A stretch of 56,559 nt of DNA, taken from contig JAEEVO010000008.1 in assembly GCA_016290905.1 (NCBI GenBank), forward strand, positions 1 through 56,559, in the 5' to 3' direction. Position numbers and translations under genes: made by a program. The DNA is from Lachnospiraceae bacterium (lineage in GTDB: Bacteria > Bacillota > Clostridia > Lachnospirales > Lachnospiraceae). Positions within the stretch are counted from its first letter, which is position 1; the number at the start of each line of letters is the position of its first letter. Below the pieces are notes generated by a model. It was not told the DNA's origin. It worked only from the letters and a program-made list of their open reading frames with translations, and searched no databases. Positions 41,574 to 48,668 of this stretch are shown here, one piece after another.

Positions 41574-42488
41574 TTATTTTATATTCAAAAGCTTCATTAT
41601 CAGTGCCATTCTGATGAATTTTCCGTTGCTTACCTGTTTGAAATAAGCTGCTCTCGGATCGTCATCCACAGCTACCGATATCTCGTTAACCCTGGGAAGC
41701 GGATGCATAACTGTTAACGATTCTTTTCCGTATGTCATCTTTTCCGGAGTCAGTATATAGCTGTCCTTTAATCTTATATAGTCCTCTTCGTTGAAGAAAC
41801 GCTCTCTCTGTACTCTTGTCATGTAAAGGATGTCAAGCTTGGGCATAGCTTCGATAAGATCACGTGTCTCCTCATATTCTATACCCTTCTTATCAAGTAT
41901 CTCCTGCTTTACATAATTGGGAAGCTTCAGTTCTTCGGGTGATATGAGGATAAACTTTATACCCTCGTACCTTGACATTGCCTCGATAAGTGAATGAACG
42001 GTACGTCCGAACTTTAAGTCTCCGCAAAGACCTATTGTCATGTTTGTAAGTCTTCCCTTTTCGCACTTTATCGTCAGAAGATCGGTAAGTGTCTGTGTCG
42101 GATGATTATGTCCTCCGTCACCGGCATTGATTATCGGGACACCTGCATGCATCGATGCAACAAGAGGCGCACCCTCCTTCGGATGTCTCATGGCAATTAT
42201 GTCAACATAGCAGCCTACGGTTCTTACCGTATCGGCAACACTCTCTCCCTTTGCAGCAGAGCTTGCCTGAGCTTCCGAAAAGCCCATTACCTTTCCGCCG
42301 AGGTCAAGCATGGCAGCCTCAAAAGATAGCCTGGTACGTGTAGACGGCTCAAAGAAAAGAGTGGCCAGCTTCTTGTATTTACATTTCTCATGATAATAAT
42401 CGGGATGAGCAATTATATCCTGAGCTTTTTCAATCAGTTCGTCAATTTCTTCCGTGGTTAAGTCCAGGATACTGAGTAAATTATTCAT
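41574..42488 (-). CDS. pyrB: Aspartate carbamoyltransferase catalytic subunit
   Basis: This 304-residue subunit condenses carbamoyl phosphate and aspartate. The carbamoyl-phosphate motif [13 protein letters not shown] (about 48-60), the [12 protein letters not shown] segment and [10 protein letters not shown] are present, with the Ser/Lys loop (SSAAKGES) for the neighbouring active site. Start ATG 42488 has GAGGAG 6 nt upstream; the in-frame extension to 42539 runs into repeat sequence. It follows pyrF after a 284-nt spacer filled with structured repeats. Confidence 0.96.
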   Translation of the reverse strand: MNNLLSILDLTTEEIDELIEKAQDIIAHPDYYHEKCKYKKLATLFFEPSTRTRLSFEAAMLDLGGKVMGFSEAQASSAAKGESVADTVRTVGCYVDIIAMRHPKEGAPLVASMHAGVPIINAGDGGHNHPTQTLTDLLTIKCEKGRLTNMTIGLCGDLKFGRTVHSLIEAMSRYEGIKFILISPEELKLPNYVKQEILDKKGIEYEETRDLIEAMPKLDILYMTRVQRERFFNEEDYIRLKDSYILTPEKMTYGKESLTVMHPLPRVNEISVAVDDDPRAAYFKQVSNGKFIRMALIMKLLNIK

Positions 42489-42520
42489 TTTTTTCTCCTC
42501 TTCGTGATTATTCCGGGTTA

Positions 42521-42549
42521 ATAAAACGATGCTCCGCATTTCATTTTAT
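42521..42549 (-). repeat. Truncated copy of the GATGC hairpin
   Basis: On the minus strand ATAAAA...TTTTAT encloses ATGC-GGA-GCAT. It resembles the first stem of the modules at 33653 and 42710 with compensating base changes and lies 33-61 nt before pyrB. Confidence 0.6.
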
Positions 42550-42556
42550 AATAACA

Positions 42557-42644
42557 CGGATTGCTTCGTTGTAAACAACTTTCGCAATCCTCAAAACACT
42601 TCGAATATCGCGTTTTTCATGAAAAACGCTTCTTCTCAGTGTTT
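42557..42644 (-). repeat. Tandem-G.A two-hairpin module, copy 2 (pyrF-pyrB spacer)
   Basis: Read on the minus strand: AAACACT-GA-GAA, loop GAA/GATA, stem GCGTTTTT/AAAAACGC, TTC-GA-AGTGTTT; then GGATTGC, loop GAAA/GAA, stem GTTGT/ACAAC, GCAATCC. The junctions match the module at 39332-39417 while the two distal stems differ completely and remain complementary. Confidence 0.72.
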
Positions 42645-42661
42645 TTGTCGTTCGTTAATAT

Positions 42662-42694
42662 ATACGACTTTACATGCAAGCATGTAAGTCGTAT
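42662..42694. repeat. Hairpin in pyrF-pyrB spacer
   Basis: ATACGACTT and AAGTCGTAT frame TACATGC and GCATGTA, giving an almost perfect palindrome of about 33 nt with one bulged base. Confidence 0.8.
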
Positions 42695-42709
42695 CTTTAA
42701 CTCACCAAC

Positions 42710-42778
42710 GTCACCTCGAAAACGCCTTCAGCGTTTCCTCGGTAATAAAAAACGATGCTTCGCATCTGTTTTTTATAT
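42710..42778 (-). repeat. Tandem-G.A hairpin module, single-hairpin type (after pyrF)
   Basis: On the minus strand it overlaps the end of pyrF (ATATAA includes the stop), then AAAAAAC...GTTTTTT encloses GATGC-GAA-GCATC, followed by ACC-GA-GGAAACGC, loop TGAAG, GCGTTTTC-GA-GGT. It matches the module after rnhB with compensating changes in both stems. Confidence 0.75.
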
Positions 42779-43474
42779 AAACTCTTCAACGCATCTCTTA
42801 TATGCTGCAACGGGATCGGATGCCTGGGTGATAGGTCTTCCGACTACTATGAAGTCCGAGCCGATCTTCTTTGCTTCAGCGGGAGTCATGATCCTTCTCT
42901 GATCATCCTTTGCACTGTCGGCAAATCTTACGCCGGGAGTTACGGTTATGAAATTCTTTCCGCAGCGCTCTTTAACTATTGCAGCTTCCAATGGTGAGCA
43001 GACTACGCCGTCAAGGCCTGCATCCTTTGCATTTTCCGCATAGTGCATGACTGTCTCGGGTAAGGTTGCATTTATCAGAAGTTCGTCCCTCATTCTCTGC
43101 TCATCTGTTGATGTAAGCTGGGTTACAGCTATAAGCAGCGGTCTTGATCCGTCAGGTCTTGTAAGTCCCTCAAGCGCTGCCTCCATCATAGCCTTTGTTC
43201 CGGATGCATGAAGGTTCGTCATATCTACATCCAGTTTTGAAAGAACCGCCATGGATTTTTTTACGGTATTCGGGATATCATGAAGCTTCAGGTCAAGGAA
43301 TATCTTATGTCCCCTTGCCTTAATCTGCCTAACGATATCGGGACCTGCCGAATAAAACAGCTCCATTCCTATCTTTACGAACGGTTTTACATCCGTAAAT
43401 TTGTCCAGGAAATTCAAAGTTTCCTCTGCTCCCGCGAAATCGCAGGCAATGATCACATCTCTCTTTGTATCCAT
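42773..43474 (-). CDS. pyrF: Orotidine 5'-phosphate decarboxylase
   Basis: This 233-residue TIM-barrel enzyme forms UMP from OMP, the last step of the pathway. It has [18 protein letters not shown] and the catalytic [13 protein letters not shown] (Lys-Asp network), then TPGVRFA and [10 protein letters not shown] near the phosphate site. Length is typical. AAGGAGG lies 8 nt before the ATG; the inverted repeat at 43493-43602 ends only a few bases before this ribosome binding site. Confidence 0.96.
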   Translation of the reverse strand: MDTKRDVIIACDFAGAEETLNFLDKFTDVKPFVKIGMELFYSAGPDIVRQIKARGHKIFLDLKLHDIPNTVKKSMAVLSKLDVDMTNLHASGTKAMMEAALEGLTRPDGSRPLLIAVTQLTSTDEQRMRDELLINATLPETVMHYAENAKDAGLDGVVCSPLEAAIVKERCGKNFITVTPGVRFADSAKDDQRRIMTPAEAKKIGSDFIVVGRPITQASDPVAAYKRCVEEFI

Positions 43475-43492
43475 GATCTGTTCCTCCTTGTC

Positions 43493-43602
43493 AGACAGGG
43501 GACGGTTCTCTGCCGTTCTGATATAAATTTTTAGTTATCGGGAAATCTTTAAGCTGCTTTCAACGATTTCCTTAAAAGAAGACAGGGAACCGTCCCCTGT
43601 CT
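43493..43602. repeat. GACAGGGGACGG inverted-repeat element
   Basis: The terminal arms AGACAGGGGACGGTTCTCTG and the complement of ACAGGGAACCGTCCCCTGTC match at 18 of 20 positions; the right arm also folds on itself (GACAGGG/CCCTGTC) and is followed by TTTT. About 70 nt of unrelated sequence lies between them. It occupies the pyrD-pyrF spacer. Related GACAGGGGACGG sequences are, to my knowledge, dispersed in many Clostridia. Confidence 0.8.
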
Positions 43603-43606
43603 TTTA

Positions 43607-44518
43607 TCAGCCGTGCGCCCTGCCTATTACATCCGAAAGTCGTTCAATCTTCAGTTCTTTGCAAAGCTCCGGCAGTCTTTCTATGATCTTCGGGCAGATG
43701 TAAGGATCGGTCAGATTTGCTGCTCCGATCTGTACCGCAGATGCACCTGCCATCATCATCTCAACGACATCCTCTGCCGTTGAAACCCCGCCCATGCCTA
43801 TGATCGGGATATTTACTGCTTCATAAACCTGATAAACCATCCTCAATGCTACCGGGAATATAGCAGGTCCCGAAAATCCGCCCATCTTATTTGCTATGAC
43901 CGGACGTCCTCTCTTTATATCGATACGCATGCCGAGCAATGTATTTATAAGGCTGATACCGTCAGCTCCCGCCGATTCACATGCGATAGCAATCTCTTTT
44001 ATATCCGTCACATTCGGGCTCAGCTTCATGAAAACGGGTTTACTTGTCACGGATTTCACCGCTTCGGTCACCTCTGCGGCCGAATCGGGATTTGTACCGA
44101 ACGCCATACCTCCGGCGTGAACATTGGGACAGCTGATATTTACCTCAATGATCCCCACCTGTTCTTCCTTGTCGATACGTTCACAGCAATATTTATATTC
44201 ATCGATTGAAAAGCCGCTGATATTTGCTATGACCGGCTTTTTGAAAACTTTCTTAAGCTTTGGAAGCTCATCAGAAATAACTACGTCAATCCCGGGATTT
44301 GCAAGACCTACGGAATTGATCATGCCTTCACGGCACTCCGCTATCCTCGGCGTGGGATTGCCGAACCTTGCCTCCCTTGTCGTTCCCTTGAAGGAGAATG
44401 AACCAAGTATATTTATATCGTAGAGCTTTGCAAACTCTTCTCCGAATCCGAAGGTCCCGCTTGCCGGGATGATCGGATTGTCAAGCTTTAATCCGCTGAG
44501 TTCTGTAGATATATCCAT
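43607..44518 (-). CDS. pyrD: Dihydroorotate dehydrogenase, class 1B catalytic subunit
   Basis: This 303-residue FMN enzyme oxidises dihydroorotate to orotate. It has PASGTFGFGEEFA, NSVGLANPGID, the catalytic Cys in VNISCPNVHAGG, NTLLGMRIDIKRGRP and GMGGVSTAEDVVEMMMAGA for FMN phosphate. The class 1B assignment rests on the Cys base and on the adjacent pyrK (13 nt upstream in transcription), which supplies the electron-transfer subunit. Confidence 0.95.
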   Translation of the reverse strand: MDISTELSGLKLDNPIIPASGTFGFGEEFAKLYDINILGSFSFKGTTREARFGNPTPRIAECREGMINSVGLANPGIDVVISDELPKLKKVFKKPVIANISGFSIDEYKYCCERIDKEEQVGIIEVNISCPNVHAGGMAFGTNPDSAAEVTEAVKSVTSKPVFMKLSPNVTDIKEIAIACESAGADGISLINTLLGMRIDIKRGRPVIANKMGGFSGPAIFPVALRMVYQVYEAVNIPIIGMGGVSTAEDVVEMMMAGASAVQIGAANLTDPYICPKIIERLPELCKELKIERLSDVIGRAHG

Positions 44519-44531
44519 AGTGTACCTCTTT

Positions 44532-45362
44532 TCACATCTCTATGTCGCTGCTTAAAAATACAGGACCGTCCTTGCAAACCTTTTTGTTACCCGACTTCGT
44601 GGCTATCGAACAGCCGACGCATGCACCGAATCCGCAGCCCATTCTTTCTTCAAAGCTGAGCTGACCGGTTATCTTTCCGTCATAGTATCCGTACAGTGCT
44701 TTAAGCATCGGGATTGGGCCGCATGCACAGTAATCGGTTACCGTATCAAGTCCTTCGAGGCAATCCGTTACAAATCCCTTAGTTCCCAGGCTTCCGTCAA
44801 CCGTAGCAACTCTTACCTCTATATCGCTGCCGTTCATGTTCTTTCCAAGTTCCTCAAATTTCTCGATATAGAAAGCATCCTTTTTAGAAGCAAATCCGAG
44901 AACCACAGTAACCTTTTTCTGCTTCATGAGCAGTTCTTTTGCCAGTCCGTACATAGGAGGCGTACCGACTCCTCCGCCTACCAAAAGCACATGATCACCT
45001 GTGGTCTCAACATCAAACCCGTTTCCCAGACCCATCAGGCACCATAACTTGTCGCCTGCCTGCATCCCGCTCATAAGATCCGTTCCCTGTCCTACAACCT
45101 TGTAGATTATCACGAGACCGTTATGATCCTTCATATCGTATTCGCAGATAGAAATCGGTCTTCTTAAGTAAAACCCCGGGAGCTTAATGTTTATGAACTG
45201 TCCGGGCGCAGTAACCAGTGAAGTATCTCCCGTAAGAGACATCTCATATACGCCATCCGCTATCTCTATGTTATGATTTATCGTCAACTCCTGATCAAGC
45301 TGTTTCTTTATTATATTTTCCAAATCTAACATCCTCTCTGTATTTGTGATCATTCCAATCAT
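44532..45362 (-). CDS. pyrK: Dihydroorotate dehydrogenase B electron-transfer subunit
   Basis: This protein of up to 276 residues passes electrons from PyrD to NAD. An FAD-binding barrel (APGQFINIKL, RRPISICEYD), an NAD-binding domain (LLVGGGVGTPPMYGLA, YCACGPIPML) and a C-terminal [2Fe-2S] site (MGCGFGACVGC and KKVCKDGPVF, four Cys) follow in the family order. The start is uncertain: ATG 45362 has AAGGTG 13 nt upstream, while ATG 45332 has GAGAGG directly against it. It lies between pyrC and pyrD. Confidence 0.93.
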   Translation of the reverse strand: MIGMITNTERMLDLENIIKKQLDQELTINHNIEIADGVYEMSLTGDTSLVTAPGQFINIKLPGFYLRRPISICEYDMKDHNGLVIIYKVVGQGTDLMSGMQAGDKLWCLMGLGNGFDVETTGDHVLLVGGGVGTPPMYGLAKELLMKQKKVTVVLGFASKKDAFYIEKFEELGKNMNGSDIEVRVATVDGSLGTKGFVTDCLEGLDTVTDYCACGPIPMLKALYGYYDGKITGQLSFEERMGCGFGACVGCSIATKSGNKKVCKDGPVFLSSDIEM

Positions 45363-45421
45363 GCTGCTTTACTGACACCTTCACTTCGCCGGTCAGGTAT
45401 CTCAACCACTTCGCGTCAGAG

Positions 45422-46849
45422 CTAATCCTCACAAGGGGAAGTTTCTGTCTTCTTTCCGTCAACAAAAGTCGCTATACAGCTTCCGCATACCTTCCAGCCG
45501 TCAAACGGAGTAAACCGCCCCTTTGTTTTAAAGGTATCGGGATCGATGACCGATTCGCAGTCAAGATCGTATACCGTAAGGTCGGCAGGCATCCCAACCG
45601 ATATGCCTTTATCTCCATGGTTTATGCCGAACCGCTCGGCAGGTGCCACGCTCATCATCGTAACCAGTTTTTCAAGAGTTATCACGCCTGTTTTTACCAA
45701 TCCGGTATAGAGCACCTTAAACGCGCACTCCAGCCCCGTCACACCCATCGGACCGTCAAGTCCCTTGTTCTTTTCCTCAAGAGAATGCGGTGCGTGATCC
45801 GTCGCTATCATATCAAGCGTTCCGTCCTTTAAGGCTTCTATAAGTGCCAGCCTGTCATCCTCACTTCTGAGCGGAGGGTTCATCTTAAACCTACCTATGC
45901 CGTATTTTGCACTTTCAAGGACGCTTCCGGTGTATTTTCCTGTATATCCCGATGCTTTTGCCTCTTCATATTCCAAGGCTTCAAGCAGATCCTTATCGCT
46001 TAAGAGCAGGTAATGAGGCCCCGTCTCACAGGTAATATCAACTCCTTGAGCCTTAGCTTGCCTGATGAGTTCAATACTTTCCTTTGTCGAAACATGGCAG
46101 ACATGATAGCGGCATCCCGTTTCTTTAGAAAGCTCGATATCGCGCTTTATCATGCTCCATTCACTCTCAGAAGATATGCCCTTCATCCCTAGCTTCCTTG
46201 CAGCAACTCCGTCATGAATGTTCTTTCCGCCCATAAGGGATTTTGTTTCGCAGTGTGCCGATATTATACCGCCTATCGCCGCTACCCTTTCCATAGCCTC
46301 CTTCATGTAGCCGTTATCTTCAACTCCGGTTCCGTCATCCGAAAATCCCGCAAGCATGATGCCGTCCGCAGCCCCCGGTTCACCTTCAGTACTGTCGTTC
46401 AGCATCTCAAAGTACTCGGTCATCTCTTCAAAGTCCACAAGTTCCTCACCCTTTTCTCCCTTAGTGATCGAGGCATAGGGATAGACCTTGACTACCGCCT
46501 TTTCATGTATCGCCTTAAGCTCCTCGTTCATATTCTCTATCGAATCGGGAACGGGATTCAAGTTGGGCATGGTACATACATGGGTATACCCGCCGGCTGC
46601 CGCAGCTGCCGACCCTGTAGCTATATCTTCTTTATATAAAAAACCCGGCTCTCGAAAATGCACATGCACATCAACGAAACCGGGGAATATATATTTTCCT
46701 GAATAATCAATAACACAGACGGAAGAATCCTCTGCTTTAACACTTGTTGGTTCTGATAAAGAAACTACTACACCGTCGTCAATAAGGATATCCTTTTTGA
46801 CGATCCTGCCTTCGATAAATATTTCGGCTCCTGAGAGTAAAGTTTTCAT
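45422..46849 (-). CDS. pyrC: Dihydroorotase
   Basis: This 475-residue amidohydrolase closes carbamoyl aspartate to dihydroorotate. Zinc ligands appear in GFVDVHVHFREPGFLYKED and ATDHAPHSLEEKN, with HCETKSL, CHVSTKES and the C-terminal AERFGINHGDKG. It is longer than many type I dihydroorotases (about 430) because of an insertion near residues 140-165 (NDSTEGEPGAADG). ATG 46849 follows AAGGAGG by 6-7 nt. It is the first gene of the pyr operon, and the leader is only about 17 nt. Confidence 0.93.
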   Translation of the reverse strand: MKTLLSGAEIFIEGRIVKKDILIDDGVVVSLSEPTSVKAEDSSVCVIDYSGKYIFPGFVDVHVHFREPGFLYKEDIATGSAAAAAGGYTHVCTMPNLNPVPDSIENMNEELKAIHEKAVVKVYPYASITKGEKGEELVDFEEMTEYFEMLNDSTEGEPGAADGIMLAGFSDDGTGVEDNGYMKEAMERVAAIGGIISAHCETKSLMGGKNIHDGVAARKLGMKGISSESEWSMIKRDIELSKETGCRYHVCHVSTKESIELIRQAKAQGVDITCETGPHYLLLSDKDLLEALEYEEAKASGYTGKYTGSVLESAKYGIGRFKMNPPLRSEDDRLALIEALKDGTLDMIATDHAPHSLEEKNKGLDGPMGVTGLECAFKVLYTGLVKTGVITLEKLVTMMSVAPAERFGINHGDKGISVGMPADLTVYDLDCESVIDPDTFKTKGRFTPFDGWKVCGSCIATFVDGKKTETSPCED

Positions 46850-46872
46850 ATCCGACCTCCTTGCCTTTAAAG

Positions 46873-46901
46873 ATGTTAGCATAACAGGATATATATGTCA
46901 A
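46873..46901 (-). promoter_or_regulatory. Promoter of the pyr operon
   Basis: TTGACA, 17 nt, TAACAT with TGC before the -10, on the minus strand. Transcription would start near 46866, leaving no room for a PyrR-type attenuator before pyrC. The 17 bases AAAAAACTATTTGACAT that include the -35 box also occur at the promoter of the YcxB-domain gene (54914-54930 region). Confidence 0.75.
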
Positions 46902-46933
46902 ATAGTTTTTTAAAAATATTTTAAAAAAAATGC

Positions 46934-46962
46934 TTGACAAATCCTAAGCATAATTATATAAT
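46934..46962 (+). promoter_or_regulatory. Promoter of the tRNA pair
   Basis: A perfect TTGACA-17-TATAAT consensus, ending 19 nt before the first tRNA base, as expected for stable RNA genes. It is back to back with the pyr promoter. Confidence 0.88.
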
Positions 46963-46981
46963 ATCGAATGTTGACGCGTAT

Positions 46982-47054
46982 GGGATCTTAGCTCAGCTGG
47001 GAGAGCATCTGCCTTACAAGCAGAGGGTCACAGGTTCGAGCCCTGTAGGTCCCA
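46982..47054 (+). tRNA. tRNA-Val (anticodon UAC)
   Basis: The 73-nt sequence folds as a cloverleaf: acceptor GGGATCT/AGGTCCC, D-arm GCTC...GAGC, anticodon stem TCTGC/GCAGA with loop CTTACAA (anticodon TAC), T-arm ACAGG-TTCGAGC-CCTGT and discriminator A. CCA is not encoded. Confidence 0.95.
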
Positions 47055-47070
47055 TTTAGTAACAACCTGT

Positions 47071-47144
47071 GGCGGGATAGCTCAGTTGGCTAGAGCATGC
47101 GGTTCATACCCGCAGTGTCGGGGGTTCGAATCCCTTTCCCGCTA
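47071..47144 (+). tRNA. tRNA-Met, elongator type (anticodon CAU)
   Basis: The 74-nt sequence has acceptor GGCGGGA/TCCCGCT (first pair G-T), D-arm GCTC...GAGC, anticodon stem TGCGG/CCGCA with loop TTCATAC, T-arm GGGGG-TTCGAAT-CCCTT and discriminator A. The anticodon stem lacks the three G-C pairs of initiator tRNA, and the body closely resembles Bacillota elongator tRNA-Met. A lysidine tRNA-Ile is less likely. CCA is not encoded. Confidence 0.92.
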
Positions 47145-47156
47145 CTTTTTTTATGC

Positions 47157-47186
47157 AAAAATCCTGCCGGTTTCGGCAGGATTTTT
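47157..47186. terminator. Bidirectional terminator between tRNA-Met and the J-domain gene
   Basis: AAAAATCCTGCCG, GTTT loop, CGGCAGGATTTTT. It is T-rich on both sides and can end the plus-strand tRNA transcript and the minus-strand transcript of the J-domain gene. Confidence 0.9.
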
Positions 47187-47190
47187 ATAT

Positions 47191-48636
47191 TTAGCTTACC
47201 TTTTCATCAGCTTTTCTTTTCATTAACTCATCATAATCCTTTTTAATATTGAGGAAGGTTTCCTGATCACCGTTCCCGGAATCCGGATGGAATACCTTTG
47301 TCAGATCCCTGTATCTCTTCTTAATCTCCTCCTCGGTAGTGCAGCCGTTAAAGAAGCCTGTGGTAACGACCTCCTTTGAAGCTGAAGCAACACTGCTCTT
47401 ATCATCCGGTCTCTCTGTATCTGAGTAACTCTGACGATGTTCCCTTTCTTCGCTTCTGCCGGTACTTTCATTGGCACTGCGGTTAGAGTTGTTATCAGCC
47501 CGATCGTTTCCCTTTCTCCTGTCTTCTTCCCATCCGTTCTCTTCTGTATGGAACGAAGTTCTCGCATAGACATCATCATCCTCAATATCAACATCAACAT
47601 GATTGATGATCCTGTCGCGGATAACAAACATCTCAGTCCTGATATCGTTTAGGCGCTTAAGAAGCGAATCGCTTGCCGCACCGTTATAGCTGTACTTGAT
47701 CCTCGTTGCCTCATCATAGTAGAGCCTAAGTTGTCTCATATCAGAATCCTTTACCTTTAAAAGCTTATAATTGGTACTGATATATGACATGCACGAATCA
47801 ATCTTTTCAAGCTGTGCGCGAATTTGCGACGAAGTCTCCGCCCTCATTCTTTCCTTGGCAGCTGCCTTCCTGTGCCTGTTCTTTTCCTTCATCTCGCCAC
47901 GAAAATCAACCGTCGAATCAATAATTACATAAGCGAGAAATACTACCAACGATACGATAAGCGCTATGATAAATGACTTTCTGTCCGGGACGAAATTGGC
48001 AAATGATGTCCTTCCCGAATAGTTAAACTCAGGATTTTTCAAAAAGTCGTAAATGCGATGTATAAAATCATCGAAGGATATTGGTTCAATGTAAATGCTG
48101 TCATTAACCTTGGGAATAAGAAGCCCCGCACTTGTAATAAGGAACGGTGTCGGCATCAAAAGAATACCTGCGAGGATCCTTGAAGCTATATGACCCGGTT
48201 CCGTGTTTTTCCCTGTGTAAATAGCGGAAATATCTATTCCGAAAACTATCAGTGAAGAAATTACAACCAACAAAACCTGAGCCCATTCGGGTACTTCGTT
48301 ACAGAAACTGAGGATCAAAAAGCAAATGACAAGATGAGAGATCATGCCCGTTGATATCATGAAAGAGTTTCTCAGTTTCATAAACTTAGACAACTCATAA
48401 ACCATCAGCATGAAACCTACCGTCATAAGCAGCAGATTCAACCATTTATTATCAAAAACCGACGGATAATATAAATCATATCCCTTATGCCCGGTTGCCA
48501 AATAGAACCATGCAACATTGATAAACAGGACATTTATATAGGATGCGATCTTTATATAATCCGTAAATAACATTATTGCGCCGTATAACAACAAAATTGC
48601 TATCATTATACCGACGGCAACTATAGAGTGCATCAT
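47191..48636 (-). CDS. Membrane protein with C-terminal J domain
   Basis: This 481-residue protein has about seven hydrophobic segments in the first 270 residues, a coiled-coil or helical stretch (about 275-330), a low-complexity charged and Ser-rich linker (about 365-415), and a C-terminal J domain with RYRDLTKVFHPDSGNGDQETF, where HPD is the DnaK-stimulating motif. A J domain at the C terminus would recruit DnaK to the inner face of the membrane. Substrate is unknown. It follows the GGDEF-family gene by 32 nt and both probably share the promoter at 49780-49808. Confidence 0.82.
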   Translation of the reverse strand: MMHSIVAVGIMIAILLLYGAIMLFTDYIKIASYINVLFINVAWFYLATGHKGYDLYYPSVFDNKWLNLLLMTVGFMLMVYELSKFMKLRNSFMISTGMISHLVICFLILSFCNEVPEWAQVLLVVISSLIVFGIDISAIYTGKNTEPGHIASRILAGILLMPTPFLITSAGLLIPKVNDSIYIEPISFDDFIHRIYDFLKNPEFNYSGRTSFANFVPDRKSFIIALIVSLVVFLAYVIIDSTVDFRGEMKEKNRHRKAAAKERMRAETSSQIRAQLEKIDSCMSYISTNYKLLKVKDSDMRQLRLYYDEATRIKYSYNGAASDSLLKRLNDIRTEMFVIRDRIINHVDVDIEDDDVYARTSFHTEENGWEEDRRKGNDRADNNSNRSANESTGRSEEREHRQSYSDTERPDDKSSVASASKEVVTTGFFNGCTTEEEIKKRYRDLTKVFHPDSGNGDQETFLNIKKDYDELMKRKADEKVS

Positions 48637-48668
48637 ATCTATATAAACCTTTCGATTATTCTCTAAAG

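Noticed and set aside
46850-46981. PyrR attenuator or riboswitch before pyrC
   Set aside because: Only about 17 nt lie between the predicted start and the pyrC ATG, and the rest of the gap is taken by two back-to-back promoters.
47071-47144. Initiator tRNA-Met
   Set aside because: The anticodon stem TGCGG/CCGCA lacks the three consecutive G-C pairs of initiators, so the elongator type fits better.
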